Of a stretch of 64,000 bases of DNA, positions 36,626 to 46,936 are shown one piece after another. The stretch comes from an uncultured Aquimarina sp. (lineage in GTDB: Bacteria > Bacteroidota > Bacteroidia > Flavobacteriales > Flavobacteriaceae). A model generated the notes under the pieces. The model was not told where the DNA came from. It saw only the letters and a program-made list of their open reading frames with translations, and searched no databases. Both the position numbers and the translations under genes were made by a program. The stretch covers positions 1 to 64,000 of the forward strand of contig CANMFM010000014.1 of the NCBI GenBank assembly GCA_947497175.1, given 5' to 3'. How positions within the stretch are numbered: the first letter of the stretch is position 1; every line of letters begins with the position of its first letter.

Positions 36626-37591
36626 ATGAGTCAACCCATTAAACCAGAAATTGCTGAAAAAATACAGCAATTAGAAAAAAAATTTAAAAATTCAGGTCAG
36701 GATCTGGGATCGTACTTAGACGGTCTGCTTCATGATAAATATCTCACCTATTGGGATTATATTCATTTAGATACATTACTTAGTTTACAAATACCGAGAA
36801 CTCATTTTCCTGATGAAGAAATTTTTATTACCTATCATCAGATTACAGAGCTTTATTTTAAACTTATTATACACGAGTTGAAGCAAATTATTGATGATAA
36901 ATTGCAAACTGCTCAATTTTTTACGGAAAAACTTAACCGGGTTAATCGTTATTTTAGAGTGTTGATTAATTCTTTTGATGTTATGATTAAAGGCATGGAT
37001 AGAGATCAGTTTCTTAAATACAGAATGTCTTTATTACCAGCCAGTGGATTTCAATCTGTACAATTCAGGCTTATAGAAATTTATGCAACGCCCTTAGTAC
37101 ATCTTGTCAATGCAAACGAAAGAAATCTATTTTCTGAAGAAGATTCGTTAGGAAAAATATTTGAACATTTATATTGGAAATCGGGTGCCACCGATAGAGA
37201 AACTGGTGAAAAAACACTAACACTTAAGCAATTTGAATATCGCTATACACCAAGAATGATGCGTATTGCCAAGCAAGTAAAAAACAGTACTATTTTCCAT
37301 AAATATTTAGAACTGCCAGAAAAAGAGCAAAATAATGTGCACCTTATCGAAGCATTACGTACTTTTGACACCAATGTCAATATTAATTGGTTATTAATGC
37401 ATATGGGTGCTGCCTATAGGTATCTCAATAAAGAGAAAGGTGAAGTTTTAGCTACTGGAGGAACCAACTGGAAAAAATTTCTACCACCTAGTTTTCAGAG
37501 AATTATGTTTTTTCCTAATCTTTGGAGTGAAGAAGAACAAGAAAACTGGGGCCAACAATGGGTTGCTCATCAATTTAATACCACAAAATAA
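36626..37591 (+). CDS. kynA: Tryptophan 2,3-dioxygenase
   Basis: 321 aa. Family marks: LTYWDYIHLDTLLSLQ, the heme/active-site region FITYHQITELYFKLIIHEL with His, MKGMDRDQFLKYR region, and LLMHMGAAYRYLNKEKGE. It opens the indole ring of tryptophan to N-formylkynurenine, first step of the kynurenine route. It starts immediately after the DUF3108 stop and is 12 bases before the M23 peptidase gene, so the three share one transcript. Fits an aromatic amino-acid catabolic region with hmgA and hppD. Confidence 0.93.
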   Translation: MSQPIKPEIAEKIQQLEKKFKNSGQDLGSYLDGLLHDKYLTYWDYIHLDTLLSLQIPRTHFPDEEIFITYHQITELYFKLIIHELKQIIDDKLQTAQFFTEKLNRVNRYFRVLINSFDVMIKGMDRDQFLKYRMSLLPASGFQSVQFRLIEIYATPLVHLVNANERNLFSEEDSLGKIFEHLYWKSGATDRETGEKTLTLKQFEYRYTPRMMRIAKQVKNSTIFHKYLELPEKEQNNVHLIEALRTFDTNVNINWLLMHMGAAYRYLNKEKGEVLATGGTNWKKFLPPSFQRIMFFPNLWSEEEQENWGQQWVAHQFNTTK

Positions 37592-37603
37592 AATAGTCGT
37601 CAG

Positions 37604-38860
37604 TTGAAGCAAATAAGTTACTTGCTACTTATAGCAGTAGTAGCATTTTCATGTCATAAGGAAAAGAAAGAAGCAAAGGTAATTGTTCCAGAAAAGGTTA
37701 AAGAAGAAAAAACACCTCCTTTGGTCAAAAAATTTGGTTACGTACTTGATCATTTTAGCGTAGTCAAAGATACCATACGACCAGGAGATAGTTTTGGAGC
37801 CATCATGGATACTCATGGGATTAGCAGGGCAAAAGTATTTGAGATTACAAATAAAATCAAAGACACCTTTAATGTGGCAAGAATCATGGCAGGGAAACCA
37901 TATATGCTACTCAAAACCAAAGACACTACAGAAAAAGCACAAGTATTTATATACCAAAACAACAAAATTGACTATACCGTTATCGACTTTAGAGATAGTA
38001 TTATTGCTTCAAAACGTAAAAAGCCGGTAAAACTAGTTGAAAAAACAGCCTCTGGAACGATCAACAGTAGTTTAATGCAAACCTTTGATGATTTAGATCT
38101 CAATTTTCTGGTTGCCTACAATATGGCTGATATTTATGCTTGGACAATAGATTTCACCAGGCTTCAGGCTGGAGATAGATTCAAGGTAATGTATACCGAA
38201 AAATTTATCGATGATACCATTCCTGCAGGAATTGATCAGATAAAAGCAACCTATTTTGAGCATGTTGGCAAACCTATTTATGCTTTTAGATTTGAGGATG
38301 ATTCTATAAACGGGTCTGTCGATTATTTTGATGAAGAAGCTAATAACTTGCGCAGAGCGTTTCTTACCGCTCCGGTAAAATTCAGTAGGATTTCTTCGAG
38401 ATATAATCTTAGACGTAGAATTAAATATTACGGCAACAAAATAAGGCCACACAGAGGCACCGACTTCGCAGCGCCAATAGGCACTCCTATTTTAGCCACT
38501 GCAGATGGTATTGTAACAAAATCAGAACGCAAAGGAGGCAATGGTAAATATGTAAAAATACGCCACAATGCCACTTACGATACTCAATACCTGCATATGA
38601 GCAGGCAAGCTGTAAAAGTAGGACAGTTTGTAAAACAAGGAGATGTTATAGGGTATATCGGCATGACCGGTAATACAGCAGGTCCTCATGTTTGCTATAG
38701 ATTCTGGAAAAATGGTAGAGAGGTGGATCCTTTTAAACAAGATCTACCTGCATCAAAACCTTTAGTTGACAGCCTACGACCAGCGTTTTATAAACATATT
38801 GAACCTCTAAAAACTGCTTTAGACAGTATACCATTTAAACCACAAGAAACTATTTTATAA
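37604..38860 (+). CDS. M23-family metallopeptidase lipoprotein
   Basis: 418 aa, starting at a TTG. Lipobox cysteine ~17 ([10 protein letters not shown]). The middle (~50-270) is an OapA/LysM-like region. The C-terminal LytM domain (~285-385) has complete zinc motifs [11 protein letters not shown] (HxxxD) and GPHVCYRF (HxH-like), with LHMSRQAV between. It cleaves peptidoglycan crosslinks in the periplasm. The gene lies between kynA and pgi in a compact run; pgi starts 2 bases after its stop. Confidence 0.9.
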   Translation: MKQISYLLLIAVVAFSCHKEKKEAKVIVPEKVKEEKTPPLVKKFGYVLDHFSVVKDTIRPGDSFGAIMDTHGISRAKVFEITNKIKDTFNVARIMAGKPYMLLKTKDTTEKAQVFIYQNNKIDYTVIDFRDSIIASKRKKPVKLVEKTASGTINSSLMQTFDDLDLNFLVAYNMADIYAWTIDFTRLQAGDRFKVMYTEKFIDDTIPAGIDQIKATYFEHVGKPIYAFRFEDDSINGSVDYFDEEANNLRRAFLTAPVKFSRISSRYNLRRRIKYYGNKIRPHRGTDFAAPIGTPILATADGIVTKSERKGGNGKYVKIRHNATYDTQYLHMSRQAVKVGQFVKQGDVIGYIGMTGNTAGPHVCYRFWKNGREVDPFKQDLPASKPLVDSLRPAFYKHIEPLKTALDSIPFKPQETIL

Positions 38861-38862
38861 CT

Positions 38863-40503
38863 ATGTTATTACCAACGATTGACCCCACCACCACAAAAGC
38901 CTGGGAAGCATTAAAATCACATTATGAGAATATAAAAGATGTGCATCTTAAGGATCTTTTTAAAAAACATACAGATCGAGCTCATCTTTTCTCTATGAAA
39001 TGGAACGATTTTTATGTAGACTATTCTAAGAACAGAATAGACGAAACCACTAAAAGACTATTACTTGACCTTGCCAAAGAAGTAAAACTTGACCAGGCCA
39101 TACAATCTTATTTTGGCGGAAGCACCATTAATGAAACTGAAGAACGGGCAGTACTACACACGGCGCTTAGGGTTCCGCCAAACCACACGATAAAAGTTGA
39201 TGGCAAAAATATAATTCCTGAAGTTGCTGCAGTAAAAGAAAAAATAAAAGCGTTTTGCGATCAGGTTATCTCTGGAGACCTTAAAGGGTATACCGATAAA
39301 GCATTTACCGATATTGTAAATATTGGTATTGGAGGATCAGATCTTGGACCTGCAATGATTACAGAATCGTTAGCGTTTTATAAAAATCATCTTAACGTAC
39401 ATTTTATTTCTAATGTAGATGGAGATCATGTACATCAGAACTTACAGGGATTAGATCCTGAAACAACATTATTTGTAGTGGTTTCCAAAACATTTTCTAC
39501 CCAGGAAACATTATCCAATGCAACAACAGCCAGAAACTGGTTTACCCAACAAGCTTCAAAAGAAGCCGTAAGTAAACATTTTGTAGCGGTATCCAGCAAT
39601 ATCCCTAACGTGACTGATTTTGGAATTGCAGAAGAAAATATTTTCCCATTATGGGATTGGGTCGGAGGGCGTTTTTCATTATGGAGCGCAGTAGGGTTAT
39701 CAATCAGTCTTTCTGTGGGATACAAAAACTTTGAAGCCTTACTAGAAGGGGCTCATAATATGGATGAGCATTTCAAAAACACTCCTTTTGAAGATAATAT
39801 ACCCGTTGTGTTAGGCATGCTTAGCATCTGGTATAACAATTTTTTTGAAGCCGAAAGCGAAGCAATTATTCCTTATTCTCAATACTTACATAGATTACCG
39901 GCTTATTTGCAGCAAGGAATCATGGAAAGCAATGGGAAAAGCGTAGACCGTAATGGCAATCCTGTAGACTATCAAACCGGTACGATTATATGGGGAGAAC
40001 CAGGCACTAATGCACAACATGCTTTTTTCCAGTTAATTCATCAAGGTACCAAATTGATCCCGGCAGAATTTATTGGTTTTAAACATTCTTTGTTTGAAGA
40101 TCAGGATCATCAAGATAAGTTAATGGCTAATTTCTTTGCACAAACGGAAGCATTAATGAACGGGAAGACAGAAGCTGAAGTCATCGATGAACTAAAATCG
40201 AAAAATCTATCTCAGGAGAAATTAAAACAGCTTATTCCCTTCAAAATCTTTGATGGTAATAATCCAACGACAACGCTTTTAATCGATAAGCTTACCCCCA
40301 AAAGTTTGGGGGCATTAGTATCCATGTATGAACAGCGTATTTTTGTGCAAGGTGTGGTATGGAATATTTTTAGTTATGATCAATGGGGAGTAGAATTAGG
40401 GAAACAATTAGCAACAAAAATTCTATCAGAAATTAACAATTCTGAAGTTTCTGAACATGATTCTTCGACACAAAAATTACTACAACACTATTTAAATATA
40501 TAA
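38863..40503 (+). CDS. pgi: Glucose-6-phosphate isomerase
   Basis: 546 aa, full length. Sugar-isomerase fold with [18 protein letters not shown] (substrate phosphate loop), [15 protein letters not shown] and the C-terminal signature [14 protein letters not shown]. It interconverts glucose-6-P and fructose-6-P. It is coupled to the upstream M23 gene and ends just before a strong terminator. Confidence 0.97.
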   Translation: MLLPTIDPTTTKAWEALKSHYENIKDVHLKDLFKKHTDRAHLFSMKWNDFYVDYSKNRIDETTKRLLLDLAKEVKLDQAIQSYFGGSTINETEERAVLHTALRVPPNHTIKVDGKNIIPEVAAVKEKIKAFCDQVISGDLKGYTDKAFTDIVNIGIGGSDLGPAMITESLAFYKNHLNVHFISNVDGDHVHQNLQGLDPETTLFVVVSKTFSTQETLSNATTARNWFTQQASKEAVSKHFVAVSSNIPNVTDFGIAEENIFPLWDWVGGRFSLWSAVGLSISLSVGYKNFEALLEGAHNMDEHFKNTPFEDNIPVVLGMLSIWYNNFFEAESEAIIPYSQYLHRLPAYLQQGIMESNGKSVDRNGNPVDYQTGTIIWGEPGTNAQHAFFQLIHQGTKLIPAEFIGFKHSLFEDQDHQDKLMANFFAQTEALMNGKTEAEVIDELKSKNLSQEKLKQLIPFKIFDGNNPTTTLLIDKLTPKSLGALVSMYEQRIFVQGVVWNIFSYDQWGVELGKQLATKILSEINNSEVSEHDSSTQKLLQHYLNI

Positions 40504-40524
40504 TTCAAAATATTATAAGACACT

Positions 40525-40557
40525 AAAGTCAGCCTGATATTCAGGCTGACTTTTTTA
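40525..40557 (+). terminator. Strong intrinsic terminator after pgi
   Basis: Perfect stem AAAGTCAGCCTGA (40525-40537) / TCAGGCTGACTTT (40541-40553) with a 3-base loop and T-run. It ends the DUF3108-kynA-M23-pgi unit. Confidence 0.93.
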
Positions 40558-40890
40558 CTTTCTGACGCTTTTCTGACATCAATGTTGCACAAAATACAGC
40601 GTCAATAATTAACATTTCTTTAGTTAATAACTTGTGGATATCTTCAACTGCCTGATAACCAGTGTTGCCTCGAAATATACTTACCTTTAAATGAAGGTTT
40701 TTTTGTTAAAAACTCTTAACATTAAGGTAAACTTAGTTTGCAGAAAGATTCGTTCATTTGCGGCGATTAATTAACTCAATTATTTATAATGAAACCGACA
40801 CGATTTACATAGTTTTTAAAATACGAATTAAAACTATTTAAAGTCGCCAAAGGTTCCATGTGACAATTGAAAAAACAATTTAATAAACAC
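40558..40890. other. Intergenic leader of the second TonB-dependent receptor
   Basis: No gene is visible. TTAGTTTG around 40734-40741 resembles a Bacteroidota -7 element (TAnnTTTG), but a spaced -33 TTG is not clear. The remaining ~150 bases before the start would be a long AT-rich 5' leader. Confidence 0.35.
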
Positions 40891-43542
40891 ATGAAAAAGA
40901 TTACATTTTTATTGGTTGTAATCCTAATGGCATTCGTTGGGGAAACGCATGCACAAGGGGTGGTAACAGGAACAGTATTCGACGGTGAATCAAATGCACC
41001 ATTACCAGGAGCAAACGTAGTTCAATTGCGAACTTCTAACGGATCATCTACAGATTTTGATGGTAAGTTTTCTCTAAACGTAGATAGCCCTACAGGAACT
41101 ATTAATATTTCTTATGTAGGATTTGGATCTAGAAACATCAAGTATGATGTAACTAATGGCAACCAAGACCTAGGTACAATTACATTAAATTTAGATAACT
41201 CTCTAGAAGAGATTGTAATTGTTGGTACTGGAGTTATCGATTTAGCAGATGACAGAAAAACACCTATAGCTGTATCTACTATCAGAGCTAGCGAAATACA
41301 GGAAAGAGCAGTAGGAAATGTTGAATTACCGGAAATTATCAAAAATACACCTTCTGTATTCGTTTCTAATCAAACTGGTTTTGGTGACGGAGCTTTATTT
41401 GTAAGAGGTTTTGATGATACCAATACTGCTATCCTATTAAACGGTCAGCCAATCAACTCTCAGGAAGATGGTCGTGTATTCTGGTCAAACTGGGCAGGTC
41501 TTTCAGATATTGCTAATGCAGTACAGGTACAACGTGGTTTAGGATCTTCTAAATTGGCTATTTCTTCAGTAGGAGGTACAGTAAATATCGTAATGAAGGC
41601 TGCCGACAGAAAAAAAGGTGGATTTGCTAGATTTTTAGCAGGTAACGATAGCTATACTAAAGGAACTTTATCCTATGATACAGGAATGAATGAGAAAGGA
41701 TGGGCTTTTTCTGTATTAGTAGATTACTGGCAAGCGCATAGAAAATGGGCTGAAGGTACTTTTGGACAAGGACAAACATACTTCTTTTCTGCAGGATATA
41801 AACCAAATGAAGAACATAACTTTAACTTCTTGATTACTGGTGCTCCTCAAGCTCACGGACAAAGATGGTCTCAAGATCTGGATGTTTTTGAAGCAAATCC
41901 AAGATTTAACCAACACTGGGGATTTACTGAAAGCGTAGATCCTATTTCTGGACAATATGCATCTAACATTGATTCTGAAAGAAGAAATTATTATCATAAG
42001 CCAGTAGCTAACTTAAACTGGGACTGGTCAATAAGTGATACGTCTGAATTATCTTCTGTATTATACGCATCATGGGGTCGTGGTGGAGGAACAGGACCTA
42101 GAGGTAGAGGTAGAGTAAGAACTTTAGATCCAGATGGTGAAGGACCATTGAGTGGACAAATAGACTTTTTAGGTATCGAACAACAAAACCTTGCTGATGC
42201 CGATGGAATTGGAGATCCTGGATCAAGAGAAAATTACGCAAGAAGAGCCTCTGTAAATAACCACCAGTGGTACGGATTGATTTCTAACTTTAATACTGAT
42301 TTAACTGAAAAATTATCATGGAATGTTGGTGTAGACTTTAGACTATACCGTGGAGATCACTTTAGACAAATTACTGATTTATATGGTTTACAAGGATGGG
42401 GAGATGATCGCCCTGACGGACGTATCGTAACCGAAACTTTTAATGCTGATCCATGGGATGCTCTATTTAACTTTGCAGACGAAGATCAACGTATTGATTA
42501 TGATTATTCAGAAAACATTAACTATCAAGGAGTTTTCTCTCAGATAGAATATGCCGGAGATAAGTTTAGTGCGTTCTTTCAGGGAGCAGTTTCTAATCAG
42601 TCGTTTAAAAGAGAAGCAAGATTTGTTGAAGAAGGGTTATCTTTAGAAGAGTTGGCTTTAGAATCAGGAGATTCAGACCTTTTAAACAAAATAGGATACA
42701 ATCTTAAAGGTGGATTCGGATATACTATTGAAGACACTCATACTTTATATCTTAATGCTGGTTTCTACTCTAGACAACCATTCCTGGATAATATTTTCCA
42801 AAATATTAGAACTTCAAATAGGTTTGTAGAGCCAGAGGTAGATAATGAAGACATTACTGGTGTTGAGTTAGGGTACCGTTTCAAAGTAAAAAATTTACAA
42901 ATCAATTTCAACGCGTATTACACCAATTGGGATAATCGTGTAATCTTATCAAATGGTGTTGATGATCTTGGTACTGATGATGATGCCGATGATATCAACT
43001 TAAATATCTTTGATAGAGGAGTTAACCAAATCCATACCGGTGCAGAAGTAGAATTCGTATATAATGCTGCTAGCTGGTTAGATCTTAAAGGATACATTTC
43101 TGGTGGTTCTTGGAAATTTAATGGTGAGATCAATAAAGAAATTTATAATGATGACACCAATGAACTAATCTCATCTGAAACTGGTCTTGACTTAAATGGA
43201 GTAAAAGTGGATACAGCTCCGCAATTTACTACAGGTCTTGGTACTAAAGTGAATGTGTTTGAAGGACTTTCTGTTGATGCCAACATCAACTACTATGCAA
43301 ACCATTACTTAGATGATCCAGACAGTCAAGGTTTACAAACTCAAAATGTCGGAAAAATCAAGCCGTTTTCGCTTACCGATGTAGGGTTGACATATAACTT
43401 TAAGTTCGATACAAGTAAACTTGTATTTAGAGCTAACGTATATAATGTTTTTGATGAAGTAAGACAGCAGTCTACTGATGACTTTGGATTTATATTTACT
43501 AATGGTGTAACGTTTAATGGTTCATTAGCTTATAGGTTCTAA
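40891..43542 (+). CDS. TonB-dependent receptor (siderophore/metal type)
   Basis: The ATG at 40891 (MKKITFLLVVILMAFVGETHA) is preferred to a TTG at 40867; ~883 aa. Signal peptide, carboxypeptidase-like domain (~25-105, NVVQLRTSNGSSTDFDGKF), plug (~120-240; TPSVFVSNQTGFGDG, LLNGQPINSQEDG, SVGGTVNIVM), and a large barrel ending SLAYRF. The plug resembles FecA-like iron or metal-complex receptors more than SusC. A terminator follows; no SusD, regulator or binding protein is adjacent. Confidence 0.92.
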   Translation: MKKITFLLVVILMAFVGETHAQGVVTGTVFDGESNAPLPGANVVQLRTSNGSSTDFDGKFSLNVDSPTGTINISYVGFGSRNIKYDVTNGNQDLGTITLNLDNSLEEIVIVGTGVIDLADDRKTPIAVSTIRASEIQERAVGNVELPEIIKNTPSVFVSNQTGFGDGALFVRGFDDTNTAILLNGQPINSQEDGRVFWSNWAGLSDIANAVQVQRGLGSSKLAISSVGGTVNIVMKAADRKKGGFARFLAGNDSYTKGTLSYDTGMNEKGWAFSVLVDYWQAHRKWAEGTFGQGQTYFFSAGYKPNEEHNFNFLITGAPQAHGQRWSQDLDVFEANPRFNQHWGFTESVDPISGQYASNIDSERRNYYHKPVANLNWDWSISDTSELSSVLYASWGRGGGTGPRGRGRVRTLDPDGEGPLSGQIDFLGIEQQNLADADGIGDPGSRENYARRASVNNHQWYGLISNFNTDLTEKLSWNVGVDFRLYRGDHFRQITDLYGLQGWGDDRPDGRIVTETFNADPWDALFNFADEDQRIDYDYSENINYQGVFSQIEYAGDKFSAFFQGAVSNQSFKREARFVEEGLSLEELALESGDSDLLNKIGYNLKGGFGYTIEDTHTLYLNAGFYSRQPFLDNIFQNIRTSNRFVEPEVDNEDITGVELGYRFKVKNLQINFNAYYTNWDNRVILSNGVDDLGTDDDADDINLNIFDRGVNQIHTGAEVEFVYNAASWLDLKGYISGGSWKFNGEINKEIYNDDTNELISSETGLDLNGVKVDTAPQFTTGLGTKVNVFEGLSVDANINYYANHYLDDPDSQGLQTQNVGKIKPFSLTDVGLTYNFKFDTSKLVFRANVYNVFDEVRQQSTDDFGFIFTNGVTFNGSLAYRF

Positions 43543-43566
43543 ACTTTTTTAGTACTATACTATAAA

Positions 43567-43607
43567 AAAACCCCTGATTTAATTGAATCAGGGGTTTTCT
43601 TTTTTTA
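43567..43607. terminator. Intrinsic terminator after the TonB-dependent receptor
   Basis: Stem AAAACCCCTGATT / AATCAGGGGTTTT with TTAATTG loop region, then a T-rich tail; the A-run in front makes it possibly bidirectional. Confidence 0.9.
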
Positions 43608-43649
43608 AACCCATAGTAAGTGGGTCTTCTTTGACTTAAAATCTAAAAA

Positions 43650-44294
43650 CTAATCGACAATCGTTCTGGATTGTTGGTATTCGTTATAAAACTCTACATT
43701 AGTAAATTTATAACGCAGTAATAAGGGATCAATAACCTCGCGTAACAAACGATTGGCTTCGCTTACATGTCCTTTCAATGTTTTTTTGGTCGCATTGATC
43801 TTTGCCTGGCGCTGTCGGGTAACTCCAACCAAAGGAGCATACTCATCTAAGGTGGTCTGAAAATCTTCTACTTCAGATTTTGTAACTCCATAATCAGAAG
43901 TAAAGATTTGTTGAAAAGGTACAATCGTATCGGCCATTATGCCGGCATAGGTAACCAACTCGGTTTCTTTAAGGCGTTCCAGACCAGACTTACTGGTGAT
44001 TAATTTTTCTTTTAAGGTTTCATTTTGTGTAAGTGCAGCGTGAGCCGTCAGCGCACCAGATAGCATTAATGTTTTTTGTTCTACTGCAGAACGTATTTGA
44101 TTTTTGTCCCGGGTTTGTCCTTTAGTATTTAGAGAAGCCTCTTTATCTAAAAAACCAATCGCTTTTACTTCGCTATCAAAATTGATTTTGGTTTCAGCAA
44201 ATTTTGGATTTCCACTCCATATCGAAGTGTTGTTTTCCAATGTATTCTTTACTGCAATAAACATTCGGTAATACTTTACTTCTTCTTGATTCAT
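43650..44294 (-). CDS. Hypothetical helical cytoplasmic protein
   Basis: 214 aa with no signal peptide or membrane segment. It is predicted largely helical: MNQEEVKYYRMFIAVKN, EQKTLMLSGALTAHAALT, and a C-terminal KGHVSEANRLLREVIDPLLLRYK that repeats the same helical style. Related proteins occur in multiple copies in flavobacteria, annotated as hypothetical. No catalytic motif or cysteine pair is evident. Upstream of the start (higher coordinates) lies an 800-base repeat-rich region. Confidence 0.65.
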   Translation of the reverse strand: MNQEEVKYYRMFIAVKNTLENNTSIWSGNPKFAETKINFDSEVKAIGFLDKEASLNTKGQTRDKNQIRSAVEQKTLMLSGALTAHAALTQNETLKEKLITSKSGLERLKETELVTYAGIMADTIVPFQQIFTSDYGVTKSEVEDFQTTLDEYAPLVGVTRQRQAKINATKKTLKGHVSEANRLLREVIDPLLLRYKFTNVEFYNEYQQSRTIVD

Positions 44295-44499
44295 TTGTGT
44301 AAATTTATAGTTTTAAAAGTTTGAAGGCACAAACATACAGTAAATAATCATATGATTTTCAGGGGATTAAGCCCCTTTTTGGCATAGGGGATTTCCCTAC
44401 AATTTGGACTTGGGGTTTGTTATATGACTAATGGATAAGAGGTAATGCGTCTCTTCAAGTTTTTTGTGAAAAATTTCTGTCGAGAAGTAAATTCTAATA

Positions 44500-44563
44500 G
44501 AAATTTTCTTGTTTTCGATACGCCAAATCATAGATTTGGCACTCAAACTGACGAAAATTTCTT
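44500..44563. repeat. Palindrome family copy F (covarying stems)
   Basis: Reversed orientation relative to copy B. The outer arms AGAAATTTTC (44500-44509) and GAAAATTTCT (44554-44563) are perfect over 10 bp; the inner hairpin GCCAAATC-ATA-GATTTGGC (44523-44541) is perfect over 8 bp. The conserved boxes TGTTTTCGATAC and CACTCAAACTGACG are kept, while both stems differ in sequence from copy B. Confidence 0.85.
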
Positions 44564-44628
44564 ATCCATCATGCACACTAACTATATTTTAACGTGGGTT
44601 CCATATCACTTAAAGTATAATTAAAAGC

Positions 44629-44681
44629 CGTCAGATTGAGTGATTTTTTGTAGTGAAGCGCAGAAAAATTGTATCGAAATC
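44629..44681. repeat. Palindrome family copy G
   Basis: Box CGTCAGATTGAGTG, an inner pair ATTTTT / AAAAAT around TGTAGTGAAGCGCAG, then TTGTATCGAAATCAG. The outer arms are not clear. It sits ~65 bases from copy F in opposite orientation. Confidence 0.65.
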
Positions 44682-44729
44682 AGGCTCTTAGACAAAAATC
44701 ACGCCAGCCCTAGTACTTCAACAAGTCTT

Positions 44730-44936
44730 GTCATTTTGTAAGACACCCGATTTGTATTGCTATGCCCTCTAAGTACATTGTGACCCACTCGATCTTCATT
44801 GTTAAGAACGTCGAGCTTATTGTTATCTCTCTGAAGCGCATTGTAATACACCTGACTGACATTGTTACACACCGGAAGCGCATTGTAATACACCTGGCTG
44901 ACGTTGTTACAGACCCGAAGTGTATTGTTGTATAGC
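44730..44936 (-). repeat. 21-bp tandem array (~10 units)
   Basis: Reading the minus strand, units of exactly 21 bp follow each other with consensus near C-R-GGTGT-N-TAACAATG. One unit, CAGGTGTATTACAATGCGCTT, occurs twice identically, 42 bp apart (44834-44854 and 44876-44896 on the plus strand). Units diverge toward 44730. The period is a multiple of three, so one frame gives heptapeptides like VYYNALP / VCNNVSQ, but that frame has no ATG and no signal; it is not annotated as a gene. Confidence 0.8.
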
Positions 44937-45120
44937 TTTTGCTTATTGATGGGTTCTGATTATGCATTGTCAGATCTTCGAATCTTAGTACAGGGATCTA
45001 TTTTACCTTCTCTTACCTTTGATTCCCGGTTGTCGCATTAAACTCTTCAACTAACTCTAAACGAGTTTTTCGAGATGTAGAACAAATCCATTATTGTTTT
45101 CGCTTAACTCTTTTAAAAAA

Positions 45121-46338
45121 TTAGCTTATCATCAAACACTCGTCCCAAGAGGTTTCAACGTCAGAAAGGTAAAATAGTATAGCCAACCCAATTCCGGTAA
45201 CACCGGTTAAAAAGTTAGCTTCATTTTGCCATGTAGCCTCTTTTCCCTGCCATGTTTTATATCCTGCATACCCATCTTCAAAAGTAGCCATACGTATTCC
45301 CTGCTTAATCCAATGCGTCGCGGCTTCTTCAAAAATCGGATCATTTGTCTCTTTATACAGTCGGCAAAAAATTTGTGCATTACCGTACGATCCATGACAT
45401 AGTCCAGCGTCTTTGACCATAGATTGCTCTATAGTTTTTCTATTAGCCGAATGTTTTAAGATTTCTATGGCTTTTTGATATAATTGATCATCATTTAATG
45501 TTTTTGCAGCAAGCCTCAAGGAAAGTCCGATACCCAGGTCCCCATAGCACCAGGCCAATCTACTATCGACACCTCTTACGGTATCTGTAGTATCGTTTGG
45601 AAATAACGAAAATGCGTTATGATCAGGGTTTTCAAAACTTACCAGGTATGCAATACCGTCTTCAAGTAACTTTTCTACGGCATTTTGAAATTCTACAAAG
45701 CGATGTAATCGTGAAAGAAAATTAAGAATACTTGGGATCCCATGTGACAAACTAAAATTATATTGAGGTTCTATAGTGGTTTTATACACAACTTGAGGCC
45801 ATTTAATTCCTTCTTTATCTTTTTCAGCTATGTTTTCAAGTTCTGAAACCAATGATAGTATATATTTGGTGTATCGCTTTTTAAGCACATCAGACTTTGT
45901 GTTTCTAAATCTTTTCAAAAAATAATACCCATATCCTATGGCGCCATGTAAAAAATCATAATTCCCTTCTTTTATATTGGTCATCATTATATCATAGAGG
46001 TATGTGTCCAAATCAGATAACAATTCATCGGTATCCAGATCAACGAAACCTTCTTCGACTACGTGATCAAAAACCCATCCTGCCCCTGCAATCCCAGTGC
46101 AATATGTTGGAAAATTATATCCATTATTAATGCGTTGTACAGATTCACTAAGAATTTCTATTCCCATCTCAAAATAAACGTCTGTATCCGAATATTTTGA
46201 ATAATAGAAATGAAAAAGAGAAATCCCTGAAATCCCAGACAGAACTCCTACCTCAGTATTCTCAGAGTAGTGATCTCTAAGAATCGTATGTATGCTTAGT
46301 AGCTGCTTTTCTAATTCTTTTTTGTGCTCTAAATGCAT
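45121..46338 (-). CDS. Orphan LanC-like cyclase
   Basis: 405 aa. The alpha/alpha-barrel repeats show GISGISLFHFYY, CTGIAGAGWVFD, FLHGAIGYGYYF, LSHGIPSILNFL, WCYGDLGIGLSL, LCHGSYGNAQIF and FLTGVTGIGLAI. The three zinc ligands of lanthionine cyclases are present: C264, C314 and H315; the general His is near 199. LanC adds cysteine thiols to dehydroamino acids in lanthipeptides. No LanB dehydratase, transporter or clear precursor is in the window, so it either acts with distant partners or has another role. The 4-TM gene at 46467 is divergent. Confidence 0.9.
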   Translation of the reverse strand: MHLEHKKELEKQLLSIHTILRDHYSENTEVGVLSGISGISLFHFYYSKYSDTDVYFEMGIEILSESVQRINNGYNFPTYCTGIAGAGWVFDHVVEEGFVDLDTDELLSDLDTYLYDIMMTNIKEGNYDFLHGAIGYGYYFLKRFRNTKSDVLKKRYTKYILSLVSELENIAEKDKEGIKWPQVVYKTTIEPQYNFSLSHGIPSILNFLSRLHRFVEFQNAVEKLLEDGIAYLVSFENPDHNAFSLFPNDTTDTVRGVDSRLAWCYGDLGIGLSLRLAAKTLNDDQLYQKAIEILKHSANRKTIEQSMVKDAGLCHGSYGNAQIFCRLYKETNDPIFEEAATHWIKQGIRMATFEDGYAGYKTWQGKEATWQNEANFLTGVTGIGLAILFYLSDVETSWDECLMIS

Positions 46339-46466
46339 TGTAATAGCTTTTCGGTTTTTATGACAGTCTTAAGCCATAAATTTAATTAGAATACTACTTA
46401 CAATAAGAATTCCTGATTGTTTTTTTATTCATTATACTTACCTTTGAGAAAATCAAAAACATCATT

Positions 46467-46907
46467 ATGTACGAAGCTATTCAAATCGTTCACTCATACT
46501 GGGCTTATCTGGTACTTCTTGTGGTGACATTGGCCACAATCAATGCTCTTGCAGGTTTTTTTAGCAAACGAGAATATGCCCCTAAAGACTTTAGAGTTTC
46601 TTTATTTGCGCTTATCGTTTCACATATTCAATTATTAATAGGGCTTGTTATTTTCTTTGTATCTCCTCTTGTGGTGTGGTTCTCAGGAACCCATAAAATG
46701 GGTGAAATTATGAAGGATGCTACATTGCGACTTTATAACGTAGAACACCCAATGATGATGATCCTAATGATTGTTTTTATCACTGTTGGGTATTCAAAAC
46801 ATAAAAAGAAGCTAACATCTACTCCAAAATTTAAAATGCTGGCTATTTTTTATACGATAGCCTGGATTCTTATGTTATCTCGTATTCCTTGGGCCAATTG
46901 GTTTTAA
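46467..46907 (+). CDS. Four-helix integral membrane protein with conserved histidines
   Basis: 146 aa with four transmembrane helices (~8-30, 45-72, 92-110, 123-142). Histidines H9, H53 and H94 lie in or near membrane spans, a layout compatible with a b-type heme protein; flavobacterial homologues are often labelled cytochrome B. Heme binding is inference. No partner oxidoreductase is adjacent. It is divergent from the LanC-like gene, ~130 bases apart. Confidence 0.7.
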   Translation: MYEAIQIVHSYWAYLVLLVVTLATINALAGFFSKREYAPKDFRVSLFALIVSHIQLLIGLVIFFVSPLVVWFSGTHKMGEIMKDATLRLYNVEHPMMMILMIVFITVGYSKHKKKLTSTPKFKMLAIFYTIAWILMLSRIPWANWF

Positions 46908-46936
46908 AGAAAATAGCGGTTCATTACTAGGTTATA

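Larger units (their letters stand above)
44295..45120. other. Gene-free repeat region downstream of the LanC-like gene
   Basis: Between the hypothetical helical gene and the LanC-like gene there are two palindrome copies (F, G) and the 21-bp array. The stretch 44940-45120 just after the LanC stop codon contains only very short frames (for example MDLFYISKNSFRVS, 14 codons), with no lanthipeptide-like precursor I can defend. Confidence 0.55.

Noticed and set aside
44730..44936. CRISPR array
   Set aside because: Units are contiguous 21-bp degenerate repeats without spacers, and no cas gene is near.
44699..44967. Two overlapping minus-strand frames (64 and 78 codons)
   Set aside because: Both arise from the 21-bp array; neither has a convincing start, signal or conserved domain, and they occupy different frames of the same repeats.
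45000..45120. Lanthipeptide precursor downstream of lanC
   Set aside because: Only frames of up to ~18 codons occur, none with a leader and Cys/Ser/Thr-rich core.
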